A stretch of DNA of 64,000 nucleotides from Mucilaginibacter roseus (GCF_021215455.1 NZ_JAJPWV010000003.1:372001-436000), one strand, 5' to 3'. Positions 25,982-35,399 are shown, counted from the first letter of the stretch. A program made the numbers and translations. The notes: generated by a model from the sequence alone, not told the origin.

Positions 25982-27463
25982 TTAAGAGGTAGTCGGGATA
26001 AGATCGCCCACAATTTTTGCCGATAACAGGCACAAGGGTATACCACCTCCCGGGTGTACGCTGCCGCCACAGAAGTACAGGTTCTTTATTTTAGACGAAC
26101 GGTTGGCGTGCCTTAAAAACGCCGCGAACTGGTTGTTGGAACTGGTGCCGTACAGCGAGCCCTGGTATGATGAAGTGCGGCTTTCAATACTGCGCGGGTC
26201 GAGTACACTTTCACTTTGGATAAGTGAGGATATGTCTTCGCCCAATAAACGGCTTAGCTTATTGATGATGTTGGTACGGGCAAGATCAATCAGCGCGTCC
26301 CAGTCTTGCCCTTTGTTAGCCGGCACGTTTATCATCACAAACCAGTTTTCGTTGCCTTCAGGCGCATCGTCAGGTTTTAGTTTCGAGCTGATGTTGAGGT
26401 AGACTGTAGGGTCAGCTCCGATTGTTCCATCATTCCAGATGCTATTGAACTCCGCCTCATAATCGGCGCTAAAGAAAATATTGTGCAGATCAAGCTGTTT
26501 AAACTGCTTGCTGATTCCCCAGTAAAATATTAATGCCGAGCTGCTCCGCTCCTGCTGTAATATTTTTTTGGGGTGGATGCCGGGCAGATGGCTAAGTAGC
26601 TTTTTATAGGTGAACCATACATCCATGTTGGATATGATGATATCCGCCGTTTTGATCTGGTTATTCACTTTTATACCTATAGCTTTGTTATCCTCAACCA
26701 AAATCTGCTCAACCGGACTGTTATAATAAAAACTTACGCCCAACTCCTCCGCCAGTTTAACCAGGGATGATGTAATGCTGTACATACCACCATCCGGAAA
26801 ATATGCGCCGAAATGTTGCTCAAAATACGGGATAACATTCAGCGTTGCGGGTGCCTTGTAGGGGTTTGAACCGTTGTAGGTAGCATACCTGTCATAAAAC
26901 TGCACCAGTCGTTTGTCTTTAAAAAAAGAGTTATTTGCCTTGTGCATACTCCGCATGGCATCAATACCCGGCAAGCGCAAAATAGATTTTATGGTAGGCC
27001 AGCGTAAGTAAGTACTTAACCGGTGTAACGATCGCTCTAAGAAAACATGGTTGGTAATATCATATATCCGGCGGCTGTTATCAGCATATCTACGTAAGTT
27101 CTCAGGCGCTTCCTGAGTTTTCGCCGATAGTTCTTGTACCAATTCATCACTGTTGGCATAAGCGGATAAACGTGTGCCATCCTCATAAAAATAATTGCAA
27201 ACGGTATCGAGTTGCTGATAATTGAAATACCGGCGCGGGTTTTTACCTGCCAATACAAAAAGCTCGTCAACATATTGCGGCATGGTGAACAGGCTTGGCC
27301 CCGCGTCAAAGCGATAGCCCTGCTGTTCAAACTCCGATAGCTTGCCACCCGGATAAGCATTCGCTTCATACACCTCCACGGCATAGCCTTTTACCGCCAA
27401 ACGGATAGCCGTTGCTATACCGGCAATACCGGCTCCTACAATAATGGCTTTTGGCTGGGGCAT
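25982..27463 (-). CDS. Phytoene-desaturase-family carotenoid desaturase (CrtI/CrtD type)
   Basis: A 493-residue FAD-dependent enzyme. The dinucleotide-binding motif GAGIAGIATA (about 10-19) is followed by VYEANAYPGGKL and YRFDAGPSLF, hallmarks of CrtI-like oxidoreductases. The C-terminus YFCGGSVHPGGGIPLCLLSAKIVGDLI is the standard second FAD motif. Members either desaturate phytoene (CrtI) or introduce the 3,4 double bond in hydroxylated carotenoids (CrtD); sequence inspection alone cannot choose between them. TACTTTTG, an exact -7 match on this strand at 27476-27469, ends six bases before the ATG, which suggests a nearly leaderless transcript. No phytoene synthase is adjacent. Confidence 0.85.
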   Translation of the reverse strand: MPQPKAIIVGAGIAGIATAIRLAVKGYAVEVYEANAYPGGKLSEFEQQGYRFDAGPSLFTMPQYVDELFVLAGKNPRRYFNYQQLDTVCNYFYEDGTRLSAYANSDELVQELSAKTQEAPENLRRYADNSRRIYDITNHVFLERSLHRLSTYLRWPTIKSILRLPGIDAMRSMHKANNSFFKDKRLVQFYDRYATYNGSNPYKAPATLNVIPYFEQHFGAYFPDGGMYSITSSLVKLAEELGVSFYYNSPVEQILVEDNKAIGIKVNNQIKTADIIISNMDVWFTYKKLLSHLPGIHPKKILQQERSSSALIFYWGISKQFKQLDLHNIFFSADYEAEFNSIWNDGTIGADPTVYLNISSKLKPDDAPEGNENWFVMINVPANKGQDWDALIDLARTNIINKLSRLLGEDISSLIQSESVLDPRSIESRTSSYQGSLYGTSSNNQFAAFLRHANRSSKIKNLYFCGGSVHPGGGIPLCLLSAKIVGDLIPTTS

Positions 27464-27537
27464 GTGGGCAAAAGTACTATTAAAAACATATCTTCGTTGT
27501 TGTGCAGGTTAACTGCCCCGTTTAATATTTGTTTTAA

Positions 27538-28155
27538 ATGATAGAATATATTGAGACGGCCCCGGTGGCCTGTATGATATTTTTAATTACGATTGTAACC
27601 TCGCTTTACGCGTTCTCAAATGAGACCGTTTACCGCAAGTTCACGCTACATCCCTACAGCATTTCGAGGGGGCAATACCTGTATACCCTCATCACCAGCG
27701 GATTGATCCACAAGGATTGGGGGCACCTGTTTTTCAACATGCTATCGTTTTACTTTTTTGCTTTTACGTTAGAGAGGACTGTAGGCCATTGGCAATTTGG
27801 TTTGATTTACCTGGTAAGTCTTGTATTAAGTGATTTGCCAACGGTAGCCAAGCATCGCCATAACCAATGGTATTATAGTTTGGGCGCCTCAGGTGCAATC
27901 AGCGCGGTGGTGTTTGCCTTTATACTGTTTTATCCAAAGGCCGGAATGGGCTTATTACTTATCCCTATATATATACCTGCGTACATTTTTGGTTTTCTTT
28001 ACCTGATATACTGCACTTACTCCTCGCGATACGCGCAAGATGGCATTAACCACGATGCGCACTTTTATGGTGCGCTAAGTGGAATTATCCTCACCATAAT
28101 GGTGTTTCCGCAGGTTATTAAGATATTTTTTAACGCTTTTGGAATTATTATTTAA
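27538..28155 (+). CDS. Rhomboid-family intramembrane serine protease
   Basis: A 205-residue protein with about six hydrophobic segments. The catalytic serine is in GASGA (S118) and the catalytic histidine in NHDAHFYGALSG (H175). The HLFFNM motif near 63-68, typical of the L1/TM2 region, is present. Cleaves transmembrane helices of other proteins in the inner membrane; its substrate is unknown. It ends four bases inside the 3' end of the convergent gene (28152-29141). Confidence 0.92.
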   Translation: MIEYIETAPVACMIFLITIVTSLYAFSNETVYRKFTLHPYSISRGQYLYTLITSGLIHKDWGHLFFNMLSFYFFAFTLERTVGHWQFGLIYLVSLVLSDLPTVAKHRHNQWYYSLGASGAISAVVFAFILFYPKAGMGLLLIPIYIPAYIFGFLYLIYCTYSSRYAQDGINHDAHFYGALSGIILTIMVFPQVIKIFFNAFGIII

Positions 28156-29141
28156 ACCGGCAACTGTATTGTATCTGCCGGTATAAAATTACCATCGGCG
28201 TCAAACAAAAAGCTCATCGGTTCCTCCGGGTTCTTGATGATCTCGAACAGCAGGAAACCCCAGTTTTTCCAGAAGTTCTCCAGTACTTGTCCGTAAGTTT
28301 TGGTTACCCAGTGATCAAATAACGGCTTGCTGCTCATGCCGCGCAGGGGCATGGCTTCCAGGTAAATGGTATCGTTAACCGGCAATATATTGTACTCGGG
28401 CAAGCGGTTAAACAGGTAGGCTGAGTAAAAGAATTTAGCGTTCAACTCCTCAAACTGTATAGGATGCAGCGGCTGTCCTATTATTTTATCCAGCTTTTCC
28501 TTATGGTAGTTGGCATTGGTACCGTTATCCTGCAGGCAGATGATGATACCAAAATCTTTTATCCGCAACGAAAAAGTAAGGGTATTGATCTCATCGCGGT
28601 AGCCAAACACATCATCGGCATTGTTAACACGGAACAACACCAAACTAAAAGGCTTAAACTCATCAAACTCTAAAGACAGGTTGATGCTTTGCAACATCAG
28701 GTGCAAATGCGTAAACTTATGTATAATAGCCTGCGACATGCTGAACTCCTCGCCCTGCGCGTGCTGCTGCCTGATGCCGGCTTGTATCTCATTAAAAATT
28801 ATACCGTACAACAGCTTGCCCGCCCACTGAAAAAGCTTTATATCATCCAAACGGCTAACACCTTCGTAACCTTGTTCAAAGGCCGCGGCTATTTCACGCT
28901 CCAACGGCTCGAGGTATTGCTCGTTCACGGCAGCCGAGCAGGGCAATTTCAGGTCTTTGTAAGTAGCCATACTTTCATCGAGCAGCTTAAAGGGCTTATC
29001 TTCCAGGCCGTAGGTGCTCATCAGCCATTGGGGGAATACCTGTATCTTCTCTTCGGATGTGCTTAATGCCTCGCCGGTTAAAAAGCAGTTACGGTTGCTA
29101 AAATTGAAATTGCTGAACGGATTATAAAGTTGTTGCGGCAT
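28152..29141 (-). CDS. Conserved protein of unknown function
   Basis: A 329-residue soluble protein, with no signal peptide or membrane segment. It opens with PFSNFNFSNRNCFLTGEAL and VFPQWLMSTYGLEDKPFKLLDE, then a helix-rich middle (about 65-165) and a mixed C-terminal half. A single CxxxG at the N-terminus recalls HNH-type openings, but no second Cys pair or HNH core follows, so that is not claimed. I chose ATG 29141 (MPQQLYN) over the in-frame ATG at 29159, because the promoter -7 element TATCTTTG lies between them at 29154-29147. The 3' end overlaps the rhomboid gene by 4 bases on the opposite strand. Confidence 0.75.
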   Translation of the reverse strand: MPQQLYNPFSNFNFSNRNCFLTGEALSTSEEKIQVFPQWLMSTYGLEDKPFKLLDESMATYKDLKLPCSAAVNEQYLEPLEREIAAAFEQGYEGVSRLDDIKLFQWAGKLLYGIIFNEIQAGIRQQHAQGEEFSMSQAIIHKFTHLHLMLQSINLSLEFDEFKPFSLVLFRVNNADDVFGYRDEINTLTFSLRIKDFGIIICLQDNGTNANYHKEKLDKIIGQPLHPIQFEELNAKFFYSAYLFNRLPEYNILPVNDTIYLEAMPLRGMSSKPLFDHWVTKTYGQVLENFWKNWGFLLFEIIKNPEEPMSFLFDADGNFIPADTIQLPV

Positions 29142-29146
29142 ACCGG

Positions 29147-29154
29147 CAAAGATA
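29147..29154 (-). promoter_or_regulatory. Candidate -7 element for the gene 28152-29141
   Basis: TATCTTTG on the minus strand, an exact TAnnTTTG match six bases from the ATG at 29141. A TTTTG lies 16 bases further upstream, shorter than the usual 19-base spacing. It implies a nearly leaderless mRNA. Confidence 0.4.
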
Positions 29155-29178
29155 AGCACGTTTTTGATTGCAAAACTT

Positions 29179-29186
29179 TAGCTTTG
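29179..29186 (+). promoter_or_regulatory. Candidate -7 element for the dipeptide epimerase gene
   Basis: TAGCTTTG is an exact TAnnTTTG match 10 bases before ATG 29197. No well-spaced TTTG upstream was found. With the minus-strand element at 29147-29154 it forms a compact divergent promoter region of under 60 bases. Confidence 0.35.
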
Positions 29187-29196
29187 ATTTTATAAC

Positions 29197-30210
29197 ATGC
29201 AACTGACTTACCGCCCATACCAACTGCAACTCCAACACCCGTTCACTATTGCCAAATTTACCCGCACGGCCACACCCATTATGCTGGTTGAAATTGCGCA
29301 TGAGGGATATGTGGGGTATGGCGAGGCATCCATGGTGCCTTACATGGGCGAAAGCCACGAAACAGCCGCGGCTTTTTTAAATAAGGTTGAGGTAAGCCGC
29401 TTCAGTTATCCGTTCGATTACGAATCGGTTATCAATTACCTTGATGAACTTGCACCCGGTAACCCGGCTATTAAATCAGCTATTGACATTGCCCTGCACG
29501 ACCTGGACGGTAAACTGCGCAAAACGCCATGCTGGCAGTTGCTTAGCAGTGATCCGGCGTTGATGCCACCAACCAGCTATACCATTGGTATTGACACGCC
29601 GGAAATGGTGCGCCAAAAAGTACTTACCGCGCCTGAAGTAAAAGTGTTAAAGGTTAAGCTGGGGCGAGAGAACGATAAGCAATTGATAGAAACCATCCGC
29701 TCGGTAACCGATTTGCCATTGTACGCTGATGCTAACCAGGGTTGGACGGACAAGCAGCACGCATTAGACATGATAAACTGGCTGCACGAAAAACGCGTGC
29801 AACTGATTGAGCAACCCATGAACAAGTTGGATGTCGACGGCAACACCTGGCTTACAGCGCATAGTCCGATCCCCGTTATTGGCGATGAAGCGGTGCAACG
29901 CCTGCCTGATGTGGAAAAGGCCGCTGGTGTTTATCATGGCATCAATATCAAACTGATGAAATCGGCGGGGATGTATGAAGGTTTACAGATCATAAAAAAA
30001 GCCCGATCGCTCGGGCTAAAAGTTTTGATAGGCAGTATGAGCGAAACAAGCTGTGCCACGCTGGCGGCTGCCGCCCTTGCCCCGCAATGTGACTGGGCAG
30101 ATCTGGATGGGCCATTGTTGACCACCAATAACCCTTACACAATGCCTGGCTTTGCAAACGGCCGCTGGCAATTAAGCAGCCAACCGGGGTTAGGACTTAT
30201 TCAGCGTTAA
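29197..30210 (+). CDS. Dipeptide epimerase (L-Ala-D/L-Glu type, enolase superfamily)
   Basis: Epimerises the second residue of dipeptides, classically L-Ala-D-Glu released from murein. A 337-residue enolase-superfamily fold with all active-site positions present: KxK (K152, K154 in LKVKLG), metal ligands D178 (DANQGW), E205 (EQP) and D230 (GDEA), and the second base K252 (INIKLMKSAG), plus the C-terminal DLDGP motif that binds the dipeptide amino group and identifies this subfamily. Cytosolic. The small membrane-protein gene on the other strand overlaps its 3' end by 4 bases. Fits with the several peptidases in this window. Confidence 0.9.
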   Translation: MQLTYRPYQLQLQHPFTIAKFTRTATPIMLVEIAHEGYVGYGEASMVPYMGESHETAAAFLNKVEVSRFSYPFDYESVINYLDELAPGNPAIKSAIDIALHDLDGKLRKTPCWQLLSSDPALMPPTSYTIGIDTPEMVRQKVLTAPEVKVLKVKLGRENDKQLIETIRSVTDLPLYADANQGWTDKQHALDMINWLHEKRVQLIEQPMNKLDVDGNTWLTAHSPIPVIGDEAVQRLPDVEKAAGVYHGINIKLMKSAGMYEGLQIIKKARSLGLKVLIGSMSETSCATLAAAALAPQCDWADLDGPLLTTNNPYTMPGFANGRWQLSSQPGLGLIQR

Positions 30211-30395
30211 CATTTTTTGGTGAGCTGGCGCACCTCTTTTATCAGGCGTACCTTTAAAATAATAAGCATTACGGCTACAAATGCCGCCCCTAATAACCAG
30301 CTCCAGTGTTTTTGTAGAAAACCTTCGTAGGCTATAAACAGGCATACAATAATGCCCACGTTGTACAGCACATTAAGCGCTACCTTTTTGCCCAT
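30207..30395 (-). CDS. Small two-helix membrane protein
   Basis: A 62-residue protein with two hydrophobic segments (about 8-24, VLYNVGIIVCLFIAYEG, and 31-48, WLLGAAFVAVMLIILKV) and a basic tail. No family is claimed. It is probably real: it starts at an ATG three bases after the rhodanese gene on the same strand, has neighbour-like codon use, and ends with a 4-base convergent overlap with the epimerase gene. Likely in one transcript with the rhodanese. Confidence 0.7.
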   Translation of the reverse strand: MGKKVALNVLYNVGIIVCLFIAYEGFLQKHWSWLLGAAFVAVMLIILKVRLIKEVRQLTKKC

Positions 30396-30397
30396 AA

Positions 30398-30712
30398 TTA
30401 ATATACCTGTATGCTTGGGTCAATTTCAGCCTGCCATGCCAGTATACCGCCTTTAAGGTTGTACAGGTTGGTAAAACCCTGCTGCTCCAGTTGCATAATA
30501 GCGGCGGCACTGCGTTTACCACTGCGGCACATTACAACAACCGGTTTATCTTTATAAAGCTTATCCGTTTCTATCAAAATGCCGCCCAGCGGAATGTGCT
30601 GACCGCCGATGTTAGAAGTTTGGTACTCAAAATCTTCTCTAACGTCAATCAGTTGAAAATCCTCGCCGCGGTCAAGTTTCTCTTTTAGCTCCTGTACGGT
30701 TATCTCGTTCAT
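30398..30712 (-). CDS. Rhodanese-like domain protein
   Basis: A single-domain sulfurtransferase-type protein of 104 residues, cytosolic. The active loop VVVMCRSGKRSAA carries the catalytic Cys (C62 counted from MNEITVQELK), with the family's LIDVREDFEY and GGILAW elements at either end. I chose ATG 30712 over the in-frame ATG at 30733, because the latter adds a non-conserved MKIYLNT. May carry persulfide sulfur; its partner is unknown. The small membrane protein follows directly. Confidence 0.88.
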   Translation of the reverse strand: MNEITVQELKEKLDRGEDFQLIDVREDFEYQTSNIGGQHIPLGGILIETDKLYKDKPVVVMCRSGKRSAAAIMQLEQQGFTNLYNLKGGILAWQAEIDPSIQVY

Positions 30713-30833
30713 GGTATTTAAATATATTTTCAAATGTATGATTTTTTAGTAAACGGCGATCTTTAGGCCACTGATGCGCCTGCAATTCTTTACATTATGC
30801 TGTCATTATTCGTCTTAACTTAGCTAAACCATT

Positions 30834-30849
30834 GATGCTTAAAAGCATC
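30834..30849. promoter_or_regulatory. Short palindrome in the rhodanese/DUF4407 divergent region
   Basis: GATGCTT and AAGCATC are perfect 7-base arms around AA. It lies 114-129 bases upstream of the DUF4407 gene and about 122 bases upstream of the divergent rhodanese gene. No T run follows. A regulator site is only a possibility. Confidence 0.25.
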
Positions 30850-30962
30850 TGAAAAATAAACGCCGCAACAGATTATCCTCAAACAAAAAAATGTTTAACC
30901 GCTAACTGTAACAATAGCTAAGCGCGAGCGTTTTATATAAAGTTTACGTAGACAACGGATTG

Positions 30963-32081
30963 ATGAAAAAAATTACCCGCTTCTTTTGGTTCTGCTCAGG
31001 AGCGCATATAGAAACGCTTAAAAAATACCCTATCGAGCATAACAAATATGTGGGCATAGGGGCAACCATATTTTTTACCGCTTTATTTGCCGCCTTGTCC
31101 GGTGGTTATGCCATGTACTTTGTATTTAGCGGCAGCGCATTTGCCGTTGGCTTCGCTATTTTGTTTGGTTTGCTGTGGGGCACGGCCATTTTTAATATGG
31201 ACCGTTACATTGTATCAAGCATTAATAAAGAAGGCACCACCAACCAGCAGATATTGCAGGCATCGCCACGTATTTTACTGGCGATTATGATAGGCATCGT
31301 TATCTCGCGCCCGCTGGAACTAAAGATTTTTGATAAGGAAATCCGCGGCAAGCTCAAAACCTCATACCTTAAAGGCCAGCAACGTAAAATTGATACGCTG
31401 CAAAAAACCTATCAGGGCAAATACGCCATGGAACTTGGTAAAAATGCAGAGTTGAAAAAGGAAAAAGATTCGTTAGAGCGCGACATTAACCGCTCTCGCT
31501 TTCAACTTAACCAGGAAGTTTTTGGCGATAAAACCAACCAAACATCAGGCGTGGTAGGCTATGGCACCTATGCCAAGCAAAAGGAAGCTGTACTGAAGGA
31601 AAAGCAGGACAGGCTAAAAACAGTTACCAACGACATGGCCAATATGGAGCTGTACCTGAGTGCCCGGAAGAACTACGAAGGGCTTAACAGCACCAAGCTA
31701 TTTTCGGACAAGCAACTGGACAGTTTGGCAAACGTTGCCGGATTCTCTGACCGTAACTGGGCGCTGGGGCAATTATCATATAATGACAAGGGCGAGCGCG
31801 ACCTGGATACCTACCTGGCTATATCATTTATAGGCTACCTGTTTATATTATTTGAGTGCTTACCGGTGTTGGTTAAGCTGATGTCACCTAAAGGGCCTTA
31901 TGATGTAGCGATGGGTAAAATTGCCGAAGCCAACATTCACTATGCCGAGCGCGACAAAGAGCGTGATATGGCCGTTACCGACAATGTGTACGACCATCAC
32001 CTGGAAGCGGATGTGGACAAGCGAAAGCGCATCATCACCGGGCAGTCCGAATATGACCTGAGCAGGCATAGTTATGATTAA
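30963..32081 (+). CDS. DUF4407 membrane protein
   Basis: A 372-residue inner-membrane protein of the DUF4407 family. Hydrophobic segments at about 30-52, 55-78 and 96-115, then a long charged coiled-coil region (about 120-245, with KKEKDSLERDINRSRFQLNQE and KQKEAVLKEKQDRLK), then another hydrophobic segment (about 285-305) and a charged tail. The N-terminus RFFWFCSGAHIETLKKYP is typical of the family. Function unknown. An in-frame TTG lies immediately before ATG 30963; the ATG is the more likely start. No obvious operon partner. Confidence 0.85.
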   Translation: MKKITRFFWFCSGAHIETLKKYPIEHNKYVGIGATIFFTALFAALSGGYAMYFVFSGSAFAVGFAILFGLLWGTAIFNMDRYIVSSINKEGTTNQQILQASPRILLAIMIGIVISRPLELKIFDKEIRGKLKTSYLKGQQRKIDTLQKTYQGKYAMELGKNAELKKEKDSLERDINRSRFQLNQEVFGDKTNQTSGVVGYGTYAKQKEAVLKEKQDRLKTVTNDMANMELYLSARKNYEGLNSTKLFSDKQLDSLANVAGFSDRNWALGQLSYNDKGERDLDTYLAISFIGYLFILFECLPVLVKLMSPKGPYDVAMGKIAEANIHYAERDKERDMAVTDNVYDHHLEADVDKRKRIITGQSEYDLSRHSYD

Positions 32082-32180
32082 CAGGCAGCTATGGACTTAT
32101 ACCGTATAGGTAATCAATAATTTACGTGTTTGTTAAGTTATAAACTCGTAATTTTCCGGCTGTTTATTTAACTGCACTTC

Positions 32181-34082
32181 ATGAAAAAATTGTTACTTAC
32201 AGCAGTTGTATGCCTGGCGGTATCCTCAACGTTTGGCCAGCGTAAGCGCCACCGTTCGCGCCCGGTTTACAGCAGCAGCCCTGTTTATTATACGGTATCG
32301 TTTCCTAACGCGGTACACCACGAAGCCGAAATTGTAATGACGCTGACCTCAGTGCCGCAAGGCCCTTTGCGTGTGCGCATGAGCCGCTCATCACCGGGCA
32401 GGTATGCCACACACGAGTTCGGCAAGAACATTTATAACGTTAAAGCCTACACCAACAAGGGTACCGAGCTGCCCATCAAGCAAATTGAGGGCGATGTGTA
32501 TGAGATCCCCTCGCATCAATCCGTAGTAAACATCAGCTATACGCTGTTTGGCAACTGGGTTGATGGCACATATGCCGGTATTGATGCAGGCCAGGCACAC
32601 CTGAACATGCCCGCCTCGTTTATGTGGGCTGTTGGGTTTGACCGCCGCCCGGTAAAAATTCAATTCATCGATCTGGATAAGCACCAGTGGAAGGTATCAT
32701 CACAACTTAAATACGAGGGCAACGCCACTTACACTGCGCCCAACCTGCAATACATGATGGACAGCCCTACCGAATTATCGGGCTACAAACAGGTGAGTTG
32801 GGAAGTAACTAATCCAACCGGCAAAAGGCAAAAAATCAATCTGAACGTATATTCAGACGATAATCAGCAAGTAATCAACTCCTTTGCGCAAATGGTGCAA
32901 AAGGTGGTTTTAGAGGAGCAAGCCGTGTTTGGCGAACTGCCGGACTACGATTATGGCGAATACACCTTTATCAACAACGTACACTCTACCGTTAATGGCG
33001 ATGGTATGGAGCACCGCAACTCCACTATTATTACCGACCCGATTGATAAGATAGAAGGTAACGAGGTACAGGTGCTAGGTACGTTCTCACATGAGTACTT
33101 CCATAGCTGGAATGTAGAGCGCATCCGTCCGAAATCATTAGAACCGTTTGATTTTACCCATGCTAACCAAAGCAGTGAATTATGGTTTGCCGAGGGCTTT
33201 ACCCAATATTACGGCGAAATGCTGCTGAAACGAGCAGGCTTTTATACGGTTGATGATTACGCGCAGGTATTGGACGGATTAGTGAATTCGGCACTAAACA
33301 CGCCGGGCGCTAAAAAGTATCCGCCGGTGCAAATGAGCCGCTACGCGGTTTTTGCAGATGCGGGCGTATCTATCGACATGAATAACAACTCGAATATTTT
33401 TACCTCCTACTATGTGTATGGCGGCGCAACAGCCCTGGCGCTTGACCTGCGCCTGCGTGCCGAGTTCAACCTCACGCTGGATGATTATATGCGCTTTGTA
33501 TGGAAAAAATACGGCAAAACCGAAAAGCCCTACACCGTGCCTATGCTGCAGTTAGCGCTTGCCCAGTTCACCAAGGAACCTGCTTTCGCCTCTGATTTTT
33601 TCAGGCAATATATTTATGGCATCGAGAAAAACAACTACGAAGCGCTGTTAGCAAACGCAGGATTTTTGGTAAGTAAAGCAAGTGCTGATAAGGCTTGGGC
33701 AGGCAATTTATCCACAGGTGGCGGCAGGGTAAAATCAGGCCAGGCGCATGCTTCGTATGCCGGTGACGGTGTGCTGATTGCTATACCAACCGTACAAAAC
33801 ACACCATGGTACAAAGCCGGGCTTGATGCCGGTGATGTAATATTGACCATTGACGGGCAAACCGTGAAAACGGCGAAAGACATTGAGGGCATCATCGGCT
33901 CAAAAAAGCCGGGCGATAAGCTGGCCGTTAAATACCGTAATCGCAGCGGCGAACATAATACAAATGTGACACTTGAAGTAAGCCCATATTACGATGTGAT
34001 CAGCTTTGAAAAGGCAGGCAAAACATTGAGCAAGGAGCAGGAAACATTCAGAAACAACTGGCTACAATCAAAAGTAAAATAA
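32181..34082 (+). CDS. Secreted M61-family metallopeptidase with PDZ domain
   Basis: A 633-residue exported protease of the glycyl-aminopeptidase-like M61 family. Signal peptide about 1-19 (ending TFGQ). N-terminal beta domain (about 35-220) as in M61, then the catalytic domain with HEYFHSWNVERIRP (H304, E305, H308) and the downstream LWFAEGFTQYYGE glutamate, then a C-terminal PDZ domain (about 520-610, GDGVLIAIPTV, AGLDAGDVILTIDG). The M28 peptidase gene starts 4 bases after its stop, so the two proteases are co-expressed. Confidence 0.92.
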   Translation: MKKLLLTAVVCLAVSSTFGQRKRHRSRPVYSSSPVYYTVSFPNAVHHEAEIVMTLTSVPQGPLRVRMSRSSPGRYATHEFGKNIYNVKAYTNKGTELPIKQIEGDVYEIPSHQSVVNISYTLFGNWVDGTYAGIDAGQAHLNMPASFMWAVGFDRRPVKIQFIDLDKHQWKVSSQLKYEGNATYTAPNLQYMMDSPTELSGYKQVSWEVTNPTGKRQKINLNVYSDDNQQVINSFAQMVQKVVLEEQAVFGELPDYDYGEYTFINNVHSTVNGDGMEHRNSTIITDPIDKIEGNEVQVLGTFSHEYFHSWNVERIRPKSLEPFDFTHANQSSELWFAEGFTQYYGEMLLKRAGFYTVDDYAQVLDGLVNSALNTPGAKKYPPVQMSRYAVFADAGVSIDMNNNSNIFTSYYVYGGATALALDLRLRAEFNLTLDDYMRFVWKKYGKTEKPYTVPMLQLALAQFTKEPAFASDFFRQYIYGIEKNNYEALLANAGFLVSKASADKAWAGNLSTGGGRVKSGQAHASYAGDGVLIAIPTVQNTPWYKAGLDAGDVILTIDGQTVKTAKDIEGIIGSKKPGDKLAVKYRNRSGEHNTNVTLEVSPYYDVISFEKAGKTLSKEQETFRNNWLQSKVK

Positions 34083-34086
34083 CACC

Positions 34087-35385
34087 ATGATAAAAAGATT
34101 TTTAGCGGCGGGATTGCTGCTTAGCGCAACGGTGGGAGCCTATGCGCAGAATGTGAACAAGCTGATTGTTCAGGAAGATGTAGGCAAGATCATCAAAACC
34201 CTCTCGGCAGATGATATGCAGGGCCGCGGCAGCTTTACGCCGGGAATTGACAAGGCCGCCAAATTTATTGAGGGCGAGTTTAAAAAAGCAGGCCTTACCC
34301 CGCTTACCGGCGAAAAGGATTTCCGCCAGTCGTTCAGCGTAATACGCTCCACCCCGGTAAGCATACAGGCCAGCATTAACGGCAAACCGGTACTTACTGA
34401 AAATGCCTTCGCTATGGCAGGCGCATCATTTAAATGGACTGTCGCCAGTGGTGCCGAAGTAGCTACATTAGCCGCCGGGCAGGATTTTCGTACTGAATAT
34501 CGCAAGTACCTGTCATCAGGCAAGAACATGCTGATTTTGGTTGACCCATCATTCGCCGACATATTTGGCCGTTTGCGCAACCGTGCTATGGGCGGCAATG
34601 TGAGCATGAAGGTTGATAGCAGCCAGTCGTTAGTGTTTGTATTGGGCAAGTTTGATAACCCATCTAACTACGAAATAAACTACCAGGTAAAAAACGAGGA
34701 AGCACCGTTATTTAATGTAGCGGGCATGATTAAGGGCAAAACCAAACCTGATGAGTACGTTGTTTTCTCAGGCCATTATGATCACCTCGGTATCATCAAA
34801 CCAACGGATAAGGATAGCATTGCCAACGGCGCTGATGATGATGCGTCGGGTACAACGGCGGTTATCGCGTTAGCTAATTATTATAAAAAGCTAAATAACA
34901 ACGCCCGTACTTTGATCTTTGTAGCCTTTACAGCTGAGGAAATTGGCGGTTACGGTTCGCAATATTTTTCGGGCAAGGTTGATCCGGATAAAACGGTGGC
35001 CATGTTTAATATCGAGATGATTGGCAAGGCGTCAAAATTTGGTACTAACTCGGCATTTATTACGGGCTATGAACGGTCTGACTTTGGTACCATCCTGCAA
35101 AAAAACCTGGAAGGTACTGCCTTTAAGTTCCATCCTGATCCATACCCGGAGCAGCAATTATTTTACCGCAGTGATAACGCTACCCTGGCAAGGCATGGCG
35201 TACCGGCGCACACCATCTCAACCGATCAGATTGATATTGATAAACTGTATCACACGGTGAAGGATGAATACAGCTCGTTGGATGTAAACAACATTACCTC
35301 AACCATACGTGCCATAGCGCTAAGCTCGCGCAGTATTGTGGCCGGTAAGGATACGCCAACACGCATCCCAAAAATGGAAGATTAA
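34087..35385 (+). CDS. Secreted M28-family zinc peptidase
   Basis: A 432-residue exported aminopeptidase-like enzyme. Signal peptide about 1-20 (GAYAQ). After an apical or PA-like region (about 90-210) comes the catalytic core with the M28 ligand series: GHYDHLG (H230), NGADDDASG (D250), the AEEIGGYGS pair (E284/E285) and MFNIEMIG, then a late His in the PAHTIS region. It likely acts in the periplasm or outside the cell next to the M61 protease, to which it is translationally close (4 bases). No terminator was seen before the convergent MmcQ-type gene. Confidence 0.92.
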   Translation: MIKRFLAAGLLLSATVGAYAQNVNKLIVQEDVGKIIKTLSADDMQGRGSFTPGIDKAAKFIEGEFKKAGLTPLTGEKDFRQSFSVIRSTPVSIQASINGKPVLTENAFAMAGASFKWTVASGAEVATLAAGQDFRTEYRKYLSSGKNMLILVDPSFADIFGRLRNRAMGGNVSMKVDSSQSLVFVLGKFDNPSNYEINYQVKNEEAPLFNVAGMIKGKTKPDEYVVFSGHYDHLGIIKPTDKDSIANGADDDASGTTAVIALANYYKKLNNNARTLIFVAFTAEEIGGYGSQYFSGKVDPDKTVAMFNIEMIGKASKFGTNSAFITGYERSDFGTILQKNLEGTAFKFHPDPYPEQQLFYRSDNATLARHGVPAHTISTDQIDIDKLYHTVKDEYSSLDVNNITSTIRAIALSSRSIVAGKDTPTRIPKMED

Positions 35386-35399
35386 TATTTATATCGACC

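Noticed and set aside
30960..30962. TTG start for the DUF4407 gene
   Set aside because: The adjacent ATG at 30963 gives the usual MKKITRFFWF start; TTG is unnecessary.
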